From the NCBI GenBank assembly GCA_023249955.1, contig JAHFBR010000014.1, positions 1-14,361 of the forward strand: 14,361 nt of DNA. The letters are read 5' to 3'. Below the pieces are notes generated by a model, which was not told the DNA's origin, did not search any database, and saw only the letters and a program-made list of their open reading frames with translations. This DNA comes from a bacterium. Lineage in GTDB: Bacteria > Babelota > Babeliae > Babelales > RVW-14. Positions within the stretch are counted from its first letter, which is position 1, and every line of letters starts with the position of its first letter. The position numbers and the translations under genes are program-made. This document shows positions 13,658 to 14,361 of the stretch, one piece after another.

Positions 13658-14361
13658 ATGAAGCTCAAGATGTTATTTTTTCTACTCGCTGCTCTTAGTT
13701 TTGGCAGCGCACTGCCCATGGAGCAACAACCGGTGCCAATGGATACCGGCGAAGAAGTGGTTCATGTTTATTGGCAAGAAGTGCAAGATCCAGCGAGCGA
13801 CATCCCTGACAATCATGTCAGAATTGTTTCCAGTGATGGTCAGTGCTTTGACGTTGCGATAGCTGTTGCACAACAAGCAGAAACAATCCGTAATCTTATT
13901 GAAGATGCTGGTACAGATAAAGCAATTCCTTTGCCAAACGCAACTACTGCTGTATTGCGCCACCTTTTGCCATGCCTTGAAATCATCAGCAGGCATCCGG
14001 CACAACATACTGCTGTTGCGCCTGAGCTTAAAACATATCTTGAGCAGAATAATATTGATGACGCGATGCTTGTTGAAATCATTGCTACGGCAAATTATCT
14101 TGATATTCAACCTTTGCTTGATTCTGCAATGAGCCTCCTCGCAGAAAGATTCAAAACACGGCATGACGCTGACGGTGATACTCAAGCCATTTTTGACCTC
14201 ATAGAATCACGACATAATCCCGATTTAGAAAAAAATATCAGCAAAAAATTGGCACCTGATTTAGGTATTACCGCCTGGTTGCTTCAACTAAGCCAAACAC
14301 TGAACAAAACAATTGGCGGCCATGCAGCTTGGGTTTATTCTCTCTGCATGGGCCCGAATAA
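13658..14361 (+). CDS. Exported Skp1-like (SKP1/BTB-POZ fold) protein, C-terminus beyond window
   Basis: 234 residues are visible with no stop. Residues 1-19 form a signal peptide (MKLK, then a hydrophobic MLFFLLAALSFGSA; cleavage near SA|LP). After a linker comes a full Skp1 core: VRIVSSDGQCFDV (54-66), TIRNLIED (76-83), IPLPNATTAVLRHLL (90-104), an acidic/variable loop, and LVEIIATANYLDIQPLLD (138-155). From memory, human Skp1 has SSDGEIFEV, PLPNVNAAILKKV and AANYLDIKGLLD in the same order and spacing. Eukaryotic Skp1 bridges cullin-1 and F-box proteins in SCF ubiquitin ligases; bacteria have no such pathway. With a signal peptide the likely role is an effector or surface protein acting in a eukaryotic host, which is inference. 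Past residue about 168 the sequence no longer resembles Skp1, and the segment containing TAWLLQLSQTLNKTIGG is unrecognised. Confidence 0.88.
   Translation, partial: MKLKMLFFLLAALSFGSALPMEQQPVPMDTGEEVVHVYWQEVQDPASDIPDNHVRIVSSDGQCFDVAIAVAQQAETIRNLIEDAGTDKAIPLPNATTAVLRHLLPCLEIISRHPAQHTAVAPELKTYLEQNNIDDAMLVEIIATANYLDIQPLLDSAMSLLAERFKTRHDADGDTQAIFDLIESRHNPDLEKNISKKLAPDLGITAWLLQLSQTLNKTIGGHAAWVYSLCMGPN

Noticed and set aside
13682..14185. Open frame of 167 codons on the minus strand opposite the Skp1-like gene
   Set aside because: It is fully antisense to a gene with a strong start site, signal peptide and domain match. Its protein is Cys-rich, of unusual composition, and lacks a recognisable motif.

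Overview
The window looks like a piece of a Gram-negative-type bacterial chromosome of moderate GC, with dense genes and short gaps. It carries ordinary bacterial housekeeping genes (hisS, galE, and a murE with the meso-diaminopimelate motif) next to a secreted protein whose whole core is the eukaryotic Skp1 fold. That mix suggests a bacterium living in or on a eukaryotic host, probably a protist. The phylum Dependentiae (TM6) is one plausible home, but this is inference; no rRNA or other taxonomic marker is present.

Region 1 (1-4714, minus strand) is a glycan operon read galE, then three multi-pass membrane glycosyltransferases. The first and third are clear paralogues of the ArnT/PMT type. 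They flank a second protein with features of the Gpi18/DUF2029 type. All joints overlap or are tight. GalE would supply UDP-galactose, and the membrane enzymes would transfer lipid-linked sugars outside the cytoplasmic membrane.

Region 2 (4715-6256) holds hisS, divergent from galE with a good extended -10 promoter. Two head-to-head copies of a palindromic repeat follow it. Region 3 (6257-7491) has a 213-residue coiled-coil-type protein of unknown function on the minus strand, then about 590 bases with no gene I can support. Region 4 (7492-11862) is a two-gene unit: an exported two-domain M16 zinc peptidase, and murE 3 bases later. The murE gene is interrupted in frame by about 45 codons made of the same palindromic repeat family that follows hisS.

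Region 5 (11887-13482) is a divergent pair, a small DUF1653 protein and an AAA_14/DUF4143 ATPase. Between them lie two 27-base near-identical direct repeats, each with an internal dyad. Region 6 (13483-14361) is a nested hairpin containing nine consecutive G, a promoter with a perfect TATAAT box, and the start of the signal-peptide-bearing Skp1-like gene, which runs off the window end.

The most notable items are the exported Skp1 homologue (a candidate effector acting on host SCF ubiquitin ligases) and the palindromic repeat family that invades a coding sequence and keeps variable but base-paired inner stems. No tRNA, rRNA, CRISPR array, transposase or integrase was seen.
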